From positions 62,001 to 126,000 of the forward strand of contig JBFMCV010000001.1 in assembly GCA_040754335.1 (NCBI GenBank): a stretch of 64,000 nucleotides of DNA, read 5' to 3'. Position 1 is the first letter of the stretch. Every line of letters starts with the position of its first letter. The notes under the pieces were generated by a model, which was not told the DNA's origin, made no database searches, and saw only the letters and a list, made by a program, of their open reading frames with translations. Below are positions 31,648 to 38,877 of the stretch, piece by piece. A program made the position numbers and the translations under genes. Source of the DNA: Thermodesulfobacteriota bacterium (GTDB taxonomy: Bacteria > Desulfobacterota_D > UBA1144 > Nemesobacterales > UBA2774).

Positions 31648-33180
31648 ATGATATTAGGCCGCTTATATGAAAGTCATTTAAAATCAAACCCGGAGAAAAC
31701 GGCGGTGTTCTTCCGGGGGAATTCATATACGTATGCGGACCTGGACAGATACGCGAATGACTCGGTCAATGCGCTTCTCGGCATTGGTATCGGCAAGGGA
31801 GACAGGGTCGCGTTGTTTATGCGTAACTGCACTGAGCTGATCGGGCTTTACTTCGCATGTTTTAAGATAGGCGCTATCGCCGTTCCGCTCAACAACCGTT
31901 ATGTGAAGGATGAGGTCGTATATGCGGTAAACCAGTGCGCAGCCGGGGTTTTGATAGCCGATTGCGGGCTCTATCCGAGAGTGGAGGGAATAGGGAGCAG
32001 CGCGCCGTCCGTTAAACGCATGTTTACAATAGGGGAATTTCCGGGCGGCGGCGTCCGCTCATGGGAAAGCGTCGTTAGCAGCTCACCTGTGAAAGAGGAG
32101 CGGCCTCACGTGAATTATGACGATACGGCGATGATTTTTTACACCTCGGGGAGCACAAGCAAGCCCAAAGGCGTAACGCATACTCATAAAGCGCTCTTCA
32201 GTCTTAGCAAGAGCCGTAGCATAACTCAGGAGCTTGCAGCAGATGATATAGGGCTCGTCGTGACAGCGGTCTGTCATCTCGGCGGGTCCGGCGGATTATG
32301 CTTTCCGCTTCTTTATGCCGGAGGGTCGGTAGTAATCATGGAGGGGCCTGACCCTGCGCTTTTTCTCAAATACGTCGAGACATACCGTCCGACACGCACT
32401 CTTTTACTCCCCGCACAACTGATCGATGTGATGGACCATCCGAAGTCGGGAAAGGTCGATTTTGGATGTTTCAAGGAGGTCGAATGCGGTGGGGACTATA
32501 TAGCCAGCGACCTTTACGAGCGCTTCAGTGCGGTCACCGGCTTTGAGCTCAATCAGTTATACGGGCTCACCGAATGTGAAGGCGCTTGTTTCACTCCTCC
32601 CCGCCTGCCGGTCAAGCGCGGATCGATCGGAGTGCCGAGAGACGGGGTTGAAGTATGCCTTGTCGATCATGACGGCCGCGAAGCGGGGATTGGGGAAGCG
32701 GGGGAAATCCGGATAAAGAGCGACAGCACCATGTCCGGTTACTGGAATGACGAAGAAAACACATCGCTGGCGCTACGGGACGGATACCTTTTGACCGGAG
32801 ACATAGGCAAAAGGGATGAATCGGGATACTACTACTATCTGGGCCGCATCAAGGAGATTATCATCAAGGGCGGCTCCAATGTGTCGCCCGGAGAGGTCGA
32901 GGAGGTGCTGGACGACCATCCGGACGTTACGTTGAGCGGAGTGGTCGGAGTGCCCGACAAACACTACGGCCAGCTGATACATGCTTTTATAGAGCTGAAG
33001 TCGGGCTTGAAAGACGCCCCCGATGAGGCGGCGTTTAAGTCATACGCATCGGAAAAGCTTGCCGCCTACAAGGTCCCCGACTACTGGACATTCGTAGATA
33101 GTTTGCCCCGGAACGAGGTGGGGAAAATTGACCGGAGAGGACTTCATGCACTCGCGGGAAAACTGGATGCTTCGAGCTAG
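31648..33180 (+). CDS. Acyl-CoA synthetase (AMP-forming), ANL family
   Basis: 510 residues. It activates a carboxylic acid via an acyl-adenylate to the CoA thioester. Motifs: YTSGSTSKPKG (phosphate loop), LYGLTECEG, GYLLTGDIGKRDESG, GRIKEIIIKGGSNVSPGEVE (hinge) and NEVGKIDR (catalytic Lys near the C-terminus). The acid is unknown; fatty or aromatic is likely. AAAGGGGG precedes the ATG, 24 nt after lysA. Codon choice looks more A/T-tolerant than in lysA, and the gene is followed at once by a lysA-tail remnant, so it appears to be an insertion behind lysA. Confidence 0.93.
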   Translation: MILGRLYESHLKSNPEKTAVFFRGNSYTYADLDRYANDSVNALLGIGIGKGDRVALFMRNCTELIGLYFACFKIGAIAVPLNNRYVKDEVVYAVNQCAAGVLIADCGLYPRVEGIGSSAPSVKRMFTIGEFPGGGVRSWESVVSSSPVKEERPHVNYDDTAMIFYTSGSTSKPKGVTHTHKALFSLSKSRSITQELAADDIGLVVTAVCHLGGSGGLCFPLLYAGGSVVIMEGPDPALFLKYVETYRPTRTLLLPAQLIDVMDHPKSGKVDFGCFKEVECGGDYIASDLYERFSAVTGFELNQLYGLTECEGACFTPPRLPVKRGSIGVPRDGVEVCLVDHDGREAGIGEAGEIRIKSDSTMSGYWNDEENTSLALRDGYLLTGDIGKRDESGYYYYLGRIKEIIIKGGSNVSPGEVEEVLDDHPDVTLSGVVGVPDKHYGQLIHAFIELKSGLKDAPDEAAFKSYASEKLAAYKVPDYWTFVDSLPRNEVGKIDRRGLHALAGKLDASS

Positions 33181-33190
33181 AAACCCGATT

Positions 33191-33289
33191 CCCGAAGTCC
33201 CCGCAAATGGTGGCGGGTTCCGGGCAATCAGGAAGAGGGAGACCTACGACGAGATGCTGAGCCTGGAATCTATACCCGAATTTGACTAA
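33191..33289 (+). pseudogene. Remnant of a lysA 3' end
   Basis: An open 33-codon stretch translating as PEVPANGGGFRAIRKRETY, then DEMLSLESIPEFD and a stop. It aligns with the lysA C-terminus (PEVLVKGGEFRIVRKRETY, DEMLGGESIPDF, stop). There is no start codon or ribosome site. It begins 10 nt after the acyl-CoA ligase stop. At DNA level a 31-bp core is identical to lysA and the flanks have diverged, as expected for the tail of a second or displaced lysA allele. Confidence 0.88.
33228..33258 (+). repeat. 31-bp direct repeat, copy in the lysA remnant
   Basis: Identical to 31565-31595; the two copies are 1663 bp apart and bracket the end of lysA plus the whole acyl-CoA ligase gene. Confidence 0.95.
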
Positions 33290-33448
33290 GGGTGGGTCAT
33301 AGCCGCTCTATTACGAATATCGCCTTTATCCGCCGTGCAGTCTGCTCTTGCGGTTACAAAGATTCTTTCCGCTTACCCAGCCGGCACCATATTTTCAGTT
33401 GTTTATTGATACGGGTCTGCTCCCCCGGGTCTGAACGACCTAAAGGGA

Positions 33449-33688
33449 TTAGATGCTGCCGTTAACGTCGATGAGCTTCTCGGCTTCCTGTATCACTTCT
33501 CCAAGCCTCTCTTTAAAGAGGTTGATTCCACCGAGTGGGATTACTATGCAGGACCTGCCCCCGCTGAGCTCCGTTATCCTGAGATATTTGCCTTTGTGAT
33601 TTTCTTTCACGTCGAAGAAGAAGCGCTTCGATTCGATATCGACGTGCTTGCTCGCATGTTCCTTCTCGTCTTTCTCAAGTCTGTCCAT
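33449..33688 (-). CDS. PUR-domain (PUR-alpha/DUF3276-like) nucleic-acid-binding protein
   Basis: 79 residues, one PUR repeat: VDIESKRFFFDVKENHKGKYLRITEL, then GGRSCIVIPLGGINLFKERLGEVIQEA. Bacterial relatives such as Borrelia BpuR dimerise and bind single-stranded nucleic acids and mRNA, repressing translation. GGAGG lies 10 nt before the ATG. It is a single gene convergent with the lysA remnant region. Confidence 0.87.
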   Translation of the reverse strand: MDRLEKDEKEHASKHVDIESKRFFFDVKENHKGKYLRITELSGGRSCIVIPLGGINLFKERLGEVIQEAEKLIDVNGSI

Positions 33689-33859
33689 TTTCTTTCTACC
33701 TCCGCCTCTTTCCCGCTCGTTTTAGTGGGGAATTCGCTGTAGTTGTGTATTTAGGGTAGGAAATAATAACTCTTGGTTTTAGAAAAATCAAGATAACGGT
33801 TTAAAATAGTTTTGTGTATAATCACTGAGCGTTATGGACATAAAAAGGGGGCTTGGAAA

Positions 33860-34909
33860 GTGGGCGGAAACATAAAATTCGGTATCGCGGCGCCTGTTCC
33901 GGGCGAGTCGGTCGAAGGTCTGATCGAGTTCACGAAGTCCGCGGAGGACGCCGGATTCGACACGGTCTGGTTCCCTGACCATATCGTATTCATGGCACCG
34001 AGGATCACGCCCGAGGTCTGGTCTGTCGTGACCGCAGCCGCCGTGAAGACCGGAAGAATAAAAATGGGAACGGTCGGCGACGCCCACAGGATGCACCCTG
34101 CCGTGTTCGCCCACCGTCTCGCGACCGTGGACAGGATTTCGAACGGGAGGATTTTCGTTTGCGTCGGGTACGGGGAGAAGATGAACCTCGACCCATACGG
34201 CATAGCGTGGGATAGTCCGCTCACGCGCGTCGAGGAATCGATAAAGATCATGCGCTCTCTCTGGAGCGGGGGGCCCGTGAATTTCGACGGGGAGATATAC
34301 AGGCTCAGGGACGCCGAGCTCAGGATAGAGCCCGTGAATGACAAGCGGGTCCCGATATACGTAGCCGCGACCGGGCCGAGGGCGCTGAGAGTCGCGGGGA
34401 AATACGGGGACGGATGGGTGACGAACGCAATGCCGCCGAGGCTCTTCGCCGAGAAGGCGAGGGCGGTCGCGGATGCGGCGCGGGAAAGGGAGGACGGCTC
34501 GTCAGGCCCCGAGAAGACGCTTTACATCTTCACCTCGATTGCGGGGGACAAGGACGAGGCCTACAAATCGCTCGAGCCCATAAAGCACGCGCTCATATGG
34601 CCCGAGCTCCTCGCACAGGCCGGTTACGATATCAAGATCGGCGACGAATATAAAGGGCTCGAATACACGAAGATCATGCCCAACGATACCGTGATGCTGA
34701 AGAAATTCAGGGAGATGGGCGATAAGTATTATTCCCGCGACATCGTATTCGATTTCGTAGCCGCAGGCTCAAAGAGTGACGTAATAAAGAGACTCGAAGA
34801 ATATGCAGGCGCGGGCGTCGATCATTTCATACTGAGAGACTTCAGCCCGGACAGACAGCTTTCGATGAACGTTCTCTCCGGGGAGATTATGCCCTATTTC
34901 AGAGGGTGA
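33860..34909 (+). CDS. LLM-class flavin/F420-dependent oxidoreductase
   Basis: 349 residues, luciferase-like TIM barrel: KFGIAAPVPGESVEGLIEFTKSAEDAGFDTVWFPDHIVFM, HPAVFAHRLATVDRISNGR, ESIKIMRSLWSGGPVNFDG, VPIYVAATGPRALRVAGKYGDGWVTN. The N-terminal pattern is closer to F420-dependent methylene-H4MPT reductase-like and phthiodiolone-type members than to alkanal monooxygenases, but the cofactor cannot be fixed. The start is the GTG at 33860, with AAGGGGG about 10 nt upstream; the frame opens earlier from a TTG at 33812. Confidence 0.87.
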   Translation: MGGNIKFGIAAPVPGESVEGLIEFTKSAEDAGFDTVWFPDHIVFMAPRITPEVWSVVTAAAVKTGRIKMGTVGDAHRMHPAVFAHRLATVDRISNGRIFVCVGYGEKMNLDPYGIAWDSPLTRVEESIKIMRSLWSGGPVNFDGEIYRLRDAELRIEPVNDKRVPIYVAATGPRALRVAGKYGDGWVTNAMPPRLFAEKARAVADAAREREDGSSGPEKTLYIFTSIAGDKDEAYKSLEPIKHALIWPELLAQAGYDIKIGDEYKGLEYTKIMPNDTVMLKKFREMGDKYYSRDIVFDFVAAGSKSDVIKRLEEYAGAGVDHFILRDFSPDRQLSMNVLSGEIMPYFRG

Positions 34910-34954
34910 AACCGTGGGTGTAAAGATGGTGCGGGTATCAGCGCGTCTAAGGCC

Positions 34955-35506
34955 TCAGTGCCTTACCCTCGATAGCTGGGCGGCGAAACTTCTGAAGGGG
35001 TCGCCGTGGTTTTCGGGGCCGAAATAGACCTTCCTCATGTAATCGAGAGCGCCTGAATAGAACTCGAACTCACGCGACAGCTTGCTGAACATGATGGGGT
35101 TCCCCTCGCCCCTTTCCAAATCCAGCCTCGATACGACGAAGTAGGACTTCATCCCCTCGTTCATGTAATAGCGGAGGTATGAGCCCCTGTTCACGTAATC
35201 CCTGAATATGCCGCTCATGAAAAGGGCGAAATCCCCGACGTACTTCCTCACTTCCCTTTCGTACCCGGAGTCGCTAGCCTGCATGTTTTTGCTTTCGAGG
35301 AGCATCTCAACTATCGTCTGTATCTTTTTGCCTTCGGAGTCGCTCAGCTTATACAGGCTCTCTGTGCGGGCGAATTCGGTGAGCATGTCTATCAGGTACC
35401 CGGCTGCGTCCCTGTCCTTTTCCTTGCCCAGGTCCGTGAAGCTCGTGTGGACGAGGCCGCTGAAGAACGATTTAATGGAAGCAGAGTTGATTCTACCGAC
35501 TGTCAT
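34955..35506 (-). CDS. Hypothetical helical protein
   Basis: 183 residues, not recognised. It is predicted mostly helical, with no signal peptide; it opens MTVGRINSASIKSFFSGLVHTSF and has aromatic-rich later helices (YLRYYMNEGMKSYFVVSRLDLE; FEFYSGALDYMRKVYFG). The ATG at 35506 is used. The frame stays open to 35830 but that part overlaps the thioesterase gene antisense and is not protein-like. The ribosome site is weak. It is convergent with the flavin oxidoreductase gene and divergent from the thioesterase. Confidence 0.7.
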   Translation of the reverse strand: MTVGRINSASIKSFFSGLVHTSFTDLGKEKDRDAAGYLIDMLTEFARTESLYKLSDSEGKKIQTIVEMLLESKNMQASDSGYEREVRKYVGDFALFMSGIFRDYVNRGSYLRYYMNEGMKSYFVVSRLDLERGEGNPIMFSKLSREFEFYSGALDYMRKVYFGPENHGDPFRSFAAQLSRVRH

Positions 35507-35680
35507 CGCGCGATGTTCACCCGTGCCGCTTCGTTGAGTATAATACAAATTTAGCAAATGATTCGGCAGGATGTCAACCGGGAATTTAAACCGGGAGATG
35601 AAGCGGCGGTTTCCTTCCGGGCTTCCTGAATTCCGACCGGGCATGGAAGGCAAACAATAAGGTTTTAAAAGGACGCTCGA

Positions 35681-36133
35681 ATGGCGAGGATAAAGATGGA
35701 GTTCCCGAGGAGCCCGGTGTTTTCCACGGACATAGACCTCAGGATAAGCGACATAAACTACGGGGGGCACCTGGGGCACGATTCCATACTGTCTCTCACG
35801 CACGAGGCGAGGGTCAGGTTCTTCAGGCATTTCGGCTTCTCGGAGCTCGACGTGGACGGGCCCGGGATAATAATGTCGGACGTAGCGATCGTCTATAAGT
35901 CCGAGAGCTTCTACGGTGAGACGATGGTGATAGACATAGCGGTGTGCGATTTCGTCAAATACGGCTGCGATCTCGTTTACAGGCTTACAGAAAAGGGGTC
36001 GGGGAAGGTGGTCGCAATCGCGAAAACCGGGATCGTGTTCATGAATTACGCCGAACGGAAGATCGCCCCTGTGCCGAAGAAGTTCAAGAAACTATTCAGA
36101 CCGCGGAAGTATTCGCTCACGATCCAGGGTTGA
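35681..36133 (+). CDS. Hotdog-fold acyl-CoA thioesterase (4HBT type)
   Basis: 150 residues with the YbgC/FadM-like pattern: DIDLRISDINYGGHLGHDSILSLTHEARVRFFRHFGFSE (Asn/His region in place of the classic DxDxxGHVNN), then MSDVAIVYKSESFYGETMVIDIAV and KTGIVFMNYAERKIAPVP. It hydrolyses an acyl-CoA or 4-hydroxybenzoyl-like thioester. AAAGGA precedes the ATG. It is convergent with the thiolase gene, with a stem-loop between them. Confidence 0.88.
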   Translation: MARIKMEFPRSPVFSTDIDLRISDINYGGHLGHDSILSLTHEARVRFFRHFGFSELDVDGPGIIMSDVAIVYKSESFYGETMVIDIAVCDFVKYGCDLVYRLTEKGSGKVVAIAKTGIVFMNYAERKIAPVPKKFKKLFRPRKYSLTIQG

Positions 36134-36174
36134 ATTCGATTACGGTAGGTTATACTGAACGACAGATAAGGCAA

Positions 36175-36196
36175 GGGGAGGGAGGTTACCCTCCCC
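36175..36196. terminator. Stem-loop between convergent thioesterase and thiolase genes
   Basis: GGGGAGGG (36175-36182) pairs with CCCTCCCC (36189-36196) around a 6-nt loop; CTGTTAACTCGTT follows on the plus strand. It is GC-rich and well placed for convergent genes, although the T-run is poor. Confidence 0.55.
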
Positions 36197-36213
36197 CTGT
36201 TAACTCGTTAAAT

Positions 36214-37410
36214 CTAGCTCTTTTCCTTTTCGACTATAATCGCGATACCCATGCCGCCTCCGATGCAGAGAGCGGCGAGCCCGCGCTTAACTTTCTTTCT
36301 CTTCTCCATCTCGTGAAGGAGCGTAACGAGAATTCTCGTCCCCGAAGCGCCGATCGGATGGCCTAACGCGATAGCGCCGCCGTTCACGTTAATCTTCTCT
36401 TCGGGTATCGGCAGGTCCCTCAGCACCGCGAGAGACTGGGCCGCGAACGCTTCGTTCAGCTCGAAGAGGTCTATGTCGTCTAACGACAGCTTTGCCTTGT
36501 CGAGCGCCTTCTGTATCGCCGGGACAGGGCCTATTCCCATGATAGAGGGGTCTACTCCGCCTACGGCGTATGAAATGATTGACGCCACGGGCTTAAGCCC
36601 CAGGTCTTTCGCCTTCTTCTCTGACGTGACGAGCACTGCGGCCGCGCCGTCGTTGATTCCGGAAGCGTTACCAGCGGAAACGGTGCCGCCTACTTTAAAT
36701 ACAGCGCGGAGTCCTTTTAATCCCTCTAAAGTCGTGTCGCCCTTCGGGTGCTCGTCTCTCTCGAAAGCTACGGGGTCGCCTCTTCTCTGGGGGATCATTA
36801 TCGGGACTATCTCGTCCTTGAACTTCCCCTCTTCCTGTGCGGCCTTGCATTTCATCTGGCTCTTGTACGCGAATTCGTCCTGCTCGTCCTTCGTGATGTT
36901 GTATGATTCGGCGAGGTTCTCGGCCGTGACTCCCATGTGGTAGTCGTTGAATATGTCCCAGAGGCCGTCATAAACCATGCCGTCCACGATTTCGTCTTTA
37001 GGCATGCCCATCCTGTAGCCGTAACGGGCTTTCTGGAGATAGAAGGGGGCGAGGTTCATGTTCTCGGTGCCGCCTGCGATAATCGCCTCGGAGTCACCCG
37101 CCTTGATCGCCTGTGCCGCGAGCGCGATCGACTGGACTCCCGATCCGCAAACCCTGTTGATGGTGAACGCAGGTGTTTCCACGGGCAGTCCCGATTCGAT
37201 CGCGACCTGCCTCGAAATATTCATCCCTTGTCCCGCGCTCAGGATGTTCCCCATTATGCAGTCGTCAATTTCCTTGGGATCGACCCCTGTACGGTCGAGG
37301 ATTTCCTTTACTACCGTGGCTCCCAGCTTTGCCGGGCTGATCTCTTTCAATGTTCCGCCAAACGCCCCAATAGCAGTTCTTAGCGGCTCGCTAATTACGA
37401 CTTTCTGCAT
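36214..37410 (-). CDS. Acetyl-CoA C-acyltransferase (thiolase)
   Basis: 398 residues, full length. The acyl-carrying Cys88 is in NRVCGSGVQSI; the other catalytic residues are in GHPIGASGTRI (His) and ALCIGGGMGIA (Cys). NEAFAAQSLAVLRDL is also typical. The KEISPAKLGATVVKEIL opening matches biosynthetic acetoacetyl-CoA thiolases (AtoB/PhaA type). It could feed acetoacetyl-CoA to the PHA synthase at 59.7 kb or run beta-oxidation; the direction is not readable from sequence. AAGGAGG lies about 7 nt before the ATG. Confidence 0.95.
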   Translation of the reverse strand: MQKVVISEPLRTAIGAFGGTLKEISPAKLGATVVKEILDRTGVDPKEIDDCIMGNILSAGQGMNISRQVAIESGLPVETPAFTINRVCGSGVQSIALAAQAIKAGDSEAIIAGGTENMNLAPFYLQKARYGYRMGMPKDEIVDGMVYDGLWDIFNDYHMGVTAENLAESYNITKDEQDEFAYKSQMKCKAAQEEGKFKDEIVPIMIPQRRGDPVAFERDEHPKGDTTLEGLKGLRAVFKVGGTVSAGNASGINDGAAAVLVTSEKKAKDLGLKPVASIISYAVGGVDPSIMGIGPVPAIQKALDKAKLSLDDIDLFELNEAFAAQSLAVLRDLPIPEEKINVNGGAIALGHPIGASGTRILVTLLHEMEKRKKVKRGLAALCIGGGMGIAIIVEKEKS

Positions 37411-37454
37411 ATCTAGCCTCCTTGATATTTATTCCCTTCCAATGCCGTGAGTGG

Positions 37455-37482
37455 ATTTTACATTAAGGCTTTTTATTTGCAA
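37455..37482 (-). promoter_or_regulatory. Sigma70-like promoter of the thiolase gene
   Basis: On the minus strand: TTGCAA (37482-37477), a 16-bp spacer and TAAAAT (37460-37455), giving a leader of about 38 nt. Confidence 0.5.
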
Positions 37483-37500
37483 GCTAGCGGAGACCCGGTC

Positions 37501-37529
37501 TTGACAACGATATGCGGTTTGGGTAACCC
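37501..37529 (+). promoter_or_regulatory. Possible promoter of ddl
   Basis: A consensus TTGACA (37501-37506) with a 17-bp spacer, but the -10 position (37524-37529) reads TAACCC, which is poor. Start codon at 37578. Confidence 0.3.
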
Positions 37530-37577
37530 GTTAATGATTTTTACCTGATAAACTATCTATTCGGGAGTATAGCATAC

Positions 37578-38696
37578 TTGTCCAAATTAACGGTGGGAGT
37601 GATATTCGGCGGGAGGTCCGTTGAGCACGAGGTGTCGCTCCTCTCGGCGAAGTCCATAATCAGTAGCATCGATCCCGGGAAATACGATGTCTTCCCAATA
37701 TTTATAGAGAAAAGCGGGACCTGGCGGAGGGCGTCCGTGTCTTCATGGCTCGACGAAGGCGGTCTCGAATTCTTTGAAGACTCTTTCCTGTCTCCCTCTC
37801 TAAACCCCGGAAAACCCGTATTTTACGAAATATCGGGCAAAAAGATTGTCAGAGAGCACGCAGTCGGAGTGGTCTTTCCCGTCCTCCACGGGACATACGG
37901 GGAGGACGGCACCGTGCAGGGCATGTTCGAGCTTATGGGAATACCGTACGTCGGAGCCTCCGTTCTCGGCTCCGCTGTAGGGATGGACAAGATCGTGATG
38001 AAGACGCTGCTCAAGGAATCAGGGCTCCCTGTCGTCGGGTATCTCGGTTTTTATAAATCCGACTGGGAGTCGGGCAAGCAGGCGGTCAGGGCGAGGATAC
38101 TAAAAGAGATCGGGATACCCTGCTTCATTAAATCGGCGAACCTCGGGTCGAGCGTAGGCATAACGAAGGTAAATTCGGAGGGCGAGCTAGACCGGGCTGT
38201 CGCCTATTCGTGCCGCTTCTCGGAAAGGGTCATAGTCGAGCGCGCGGTGAGGAAGCCGAGGGAGATAGAGGTGAGCGTGCTGGGTAACGACAGTCCCCGG
38301 GCGTCCTGCGCGGGGGAGGTCGTCCCGCACAGGGAGTTCTACGACTACACGGCGAAATATCTCGAGGAGGGGACTGGGCTTATAGCCCCGGCCGAGCTCG
38401 ATGAGAAGACCGCGGAGAGGCTGAGGGACTACGCCGTGCGCACGTTCAGGGCGCTTGACTGCAGCGGTATGGGCAGGGTGGATTTCCTGATCGAAGAGGG
38501 AACGAACCAAATATACGTGAGCGAGATAAACACGATCCCGGGCTTTACTCAGATAAGCATGTACCCGCGCCTCTGGGAGGAGAGCGGGGTGAGCTTTCCC
38601 GAGCTCGTGAACAGGCTTATCGAGCTCGCCGTGGAGAGGCGGAGGAGGGCTGACGGCCTCGAATCCGACTATTCTGAAATCTCCGGGCAGGATTGA
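37578..38696 (+). CDS. ddl: D-alanine--D-alanine ligase
   Basis: 372 residues, ATP-grasp enzyme that makes the D-Ala-D-Ala dipeptide for peptidoglycan. Visible: FGGRSVEHEVSLLSAKS (N-terminal Glu and Ser), GTYGEDGTVQGMFELMGIPYVG, CFIKSANLGSSVGITKV, EVSVLGND, GRVDFLIEEGTNQIYVSEINTIPGFTQISMYPRLWEESG. All standard ddl residues are intact, with the YxE-like SMYP segment of the D-Ala type. The start is a TTG at 37578 with GGGAG about 11 nt upstream; a GTG at 37593 is an alternative. A short C-terminal extension (RRRADGLESDYSEIS) is unusual. Confidence 0.96.
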   Translation: MSKLTVGVIFGGRSVEHEVSLLSAKSIISSIDPGKYDVFPIFIEKSGTWRRASVSSWLDEGGLEFFEDSFLSPSLNPGKPVFYEISGKKIVREHAVGVVFPVLHGTYGEDGTVQGMFELMGIPYVGASVLGSAVGMDKIVMKTLLKESGLPVVGYLGFYKSDWESGKQAVRARILKEIGIPCFIKSANLGSSVGITKVNSEGELDRAVAYSCRFSERVIVERAVRKPREIEVSVLGNDSPRASCAGEVVPHREFYDYTAKYLEEGTGLIAPAELDEKTAERLRDYAVRTFRALDCSGMGRVDFLIEEGTNQIYVSEINTIPGFTQISMYPRLWEESGVSFPELVNRLIELAVERRRRADGLESDYSEISGQD

Positions 38697-38877
38697 TCCC
38701 GGTTCGTTGAAGAATCCGTCCGTTTTTTTTAATTGAATCCACAGGAAGTCGAGAATTCGTATTCACTGAAATACGCCTTAAGACCGCCGGCAGGGCTTCG
38801 ACCCGAATATTCTATGAGCCGGGAAGGCCGGATTTCATGAGGTATATTTTAATGGCAAGTGAGTTTATATTTTGACA

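Noticed and set aside
34955-35830. Full-length 291-codon version of the helical protein
   Set aside because: The first 108 codons overlap the thioesterase gene antisense and are proline/arginine-rich; ATG at 35506 gives a coherent protein.
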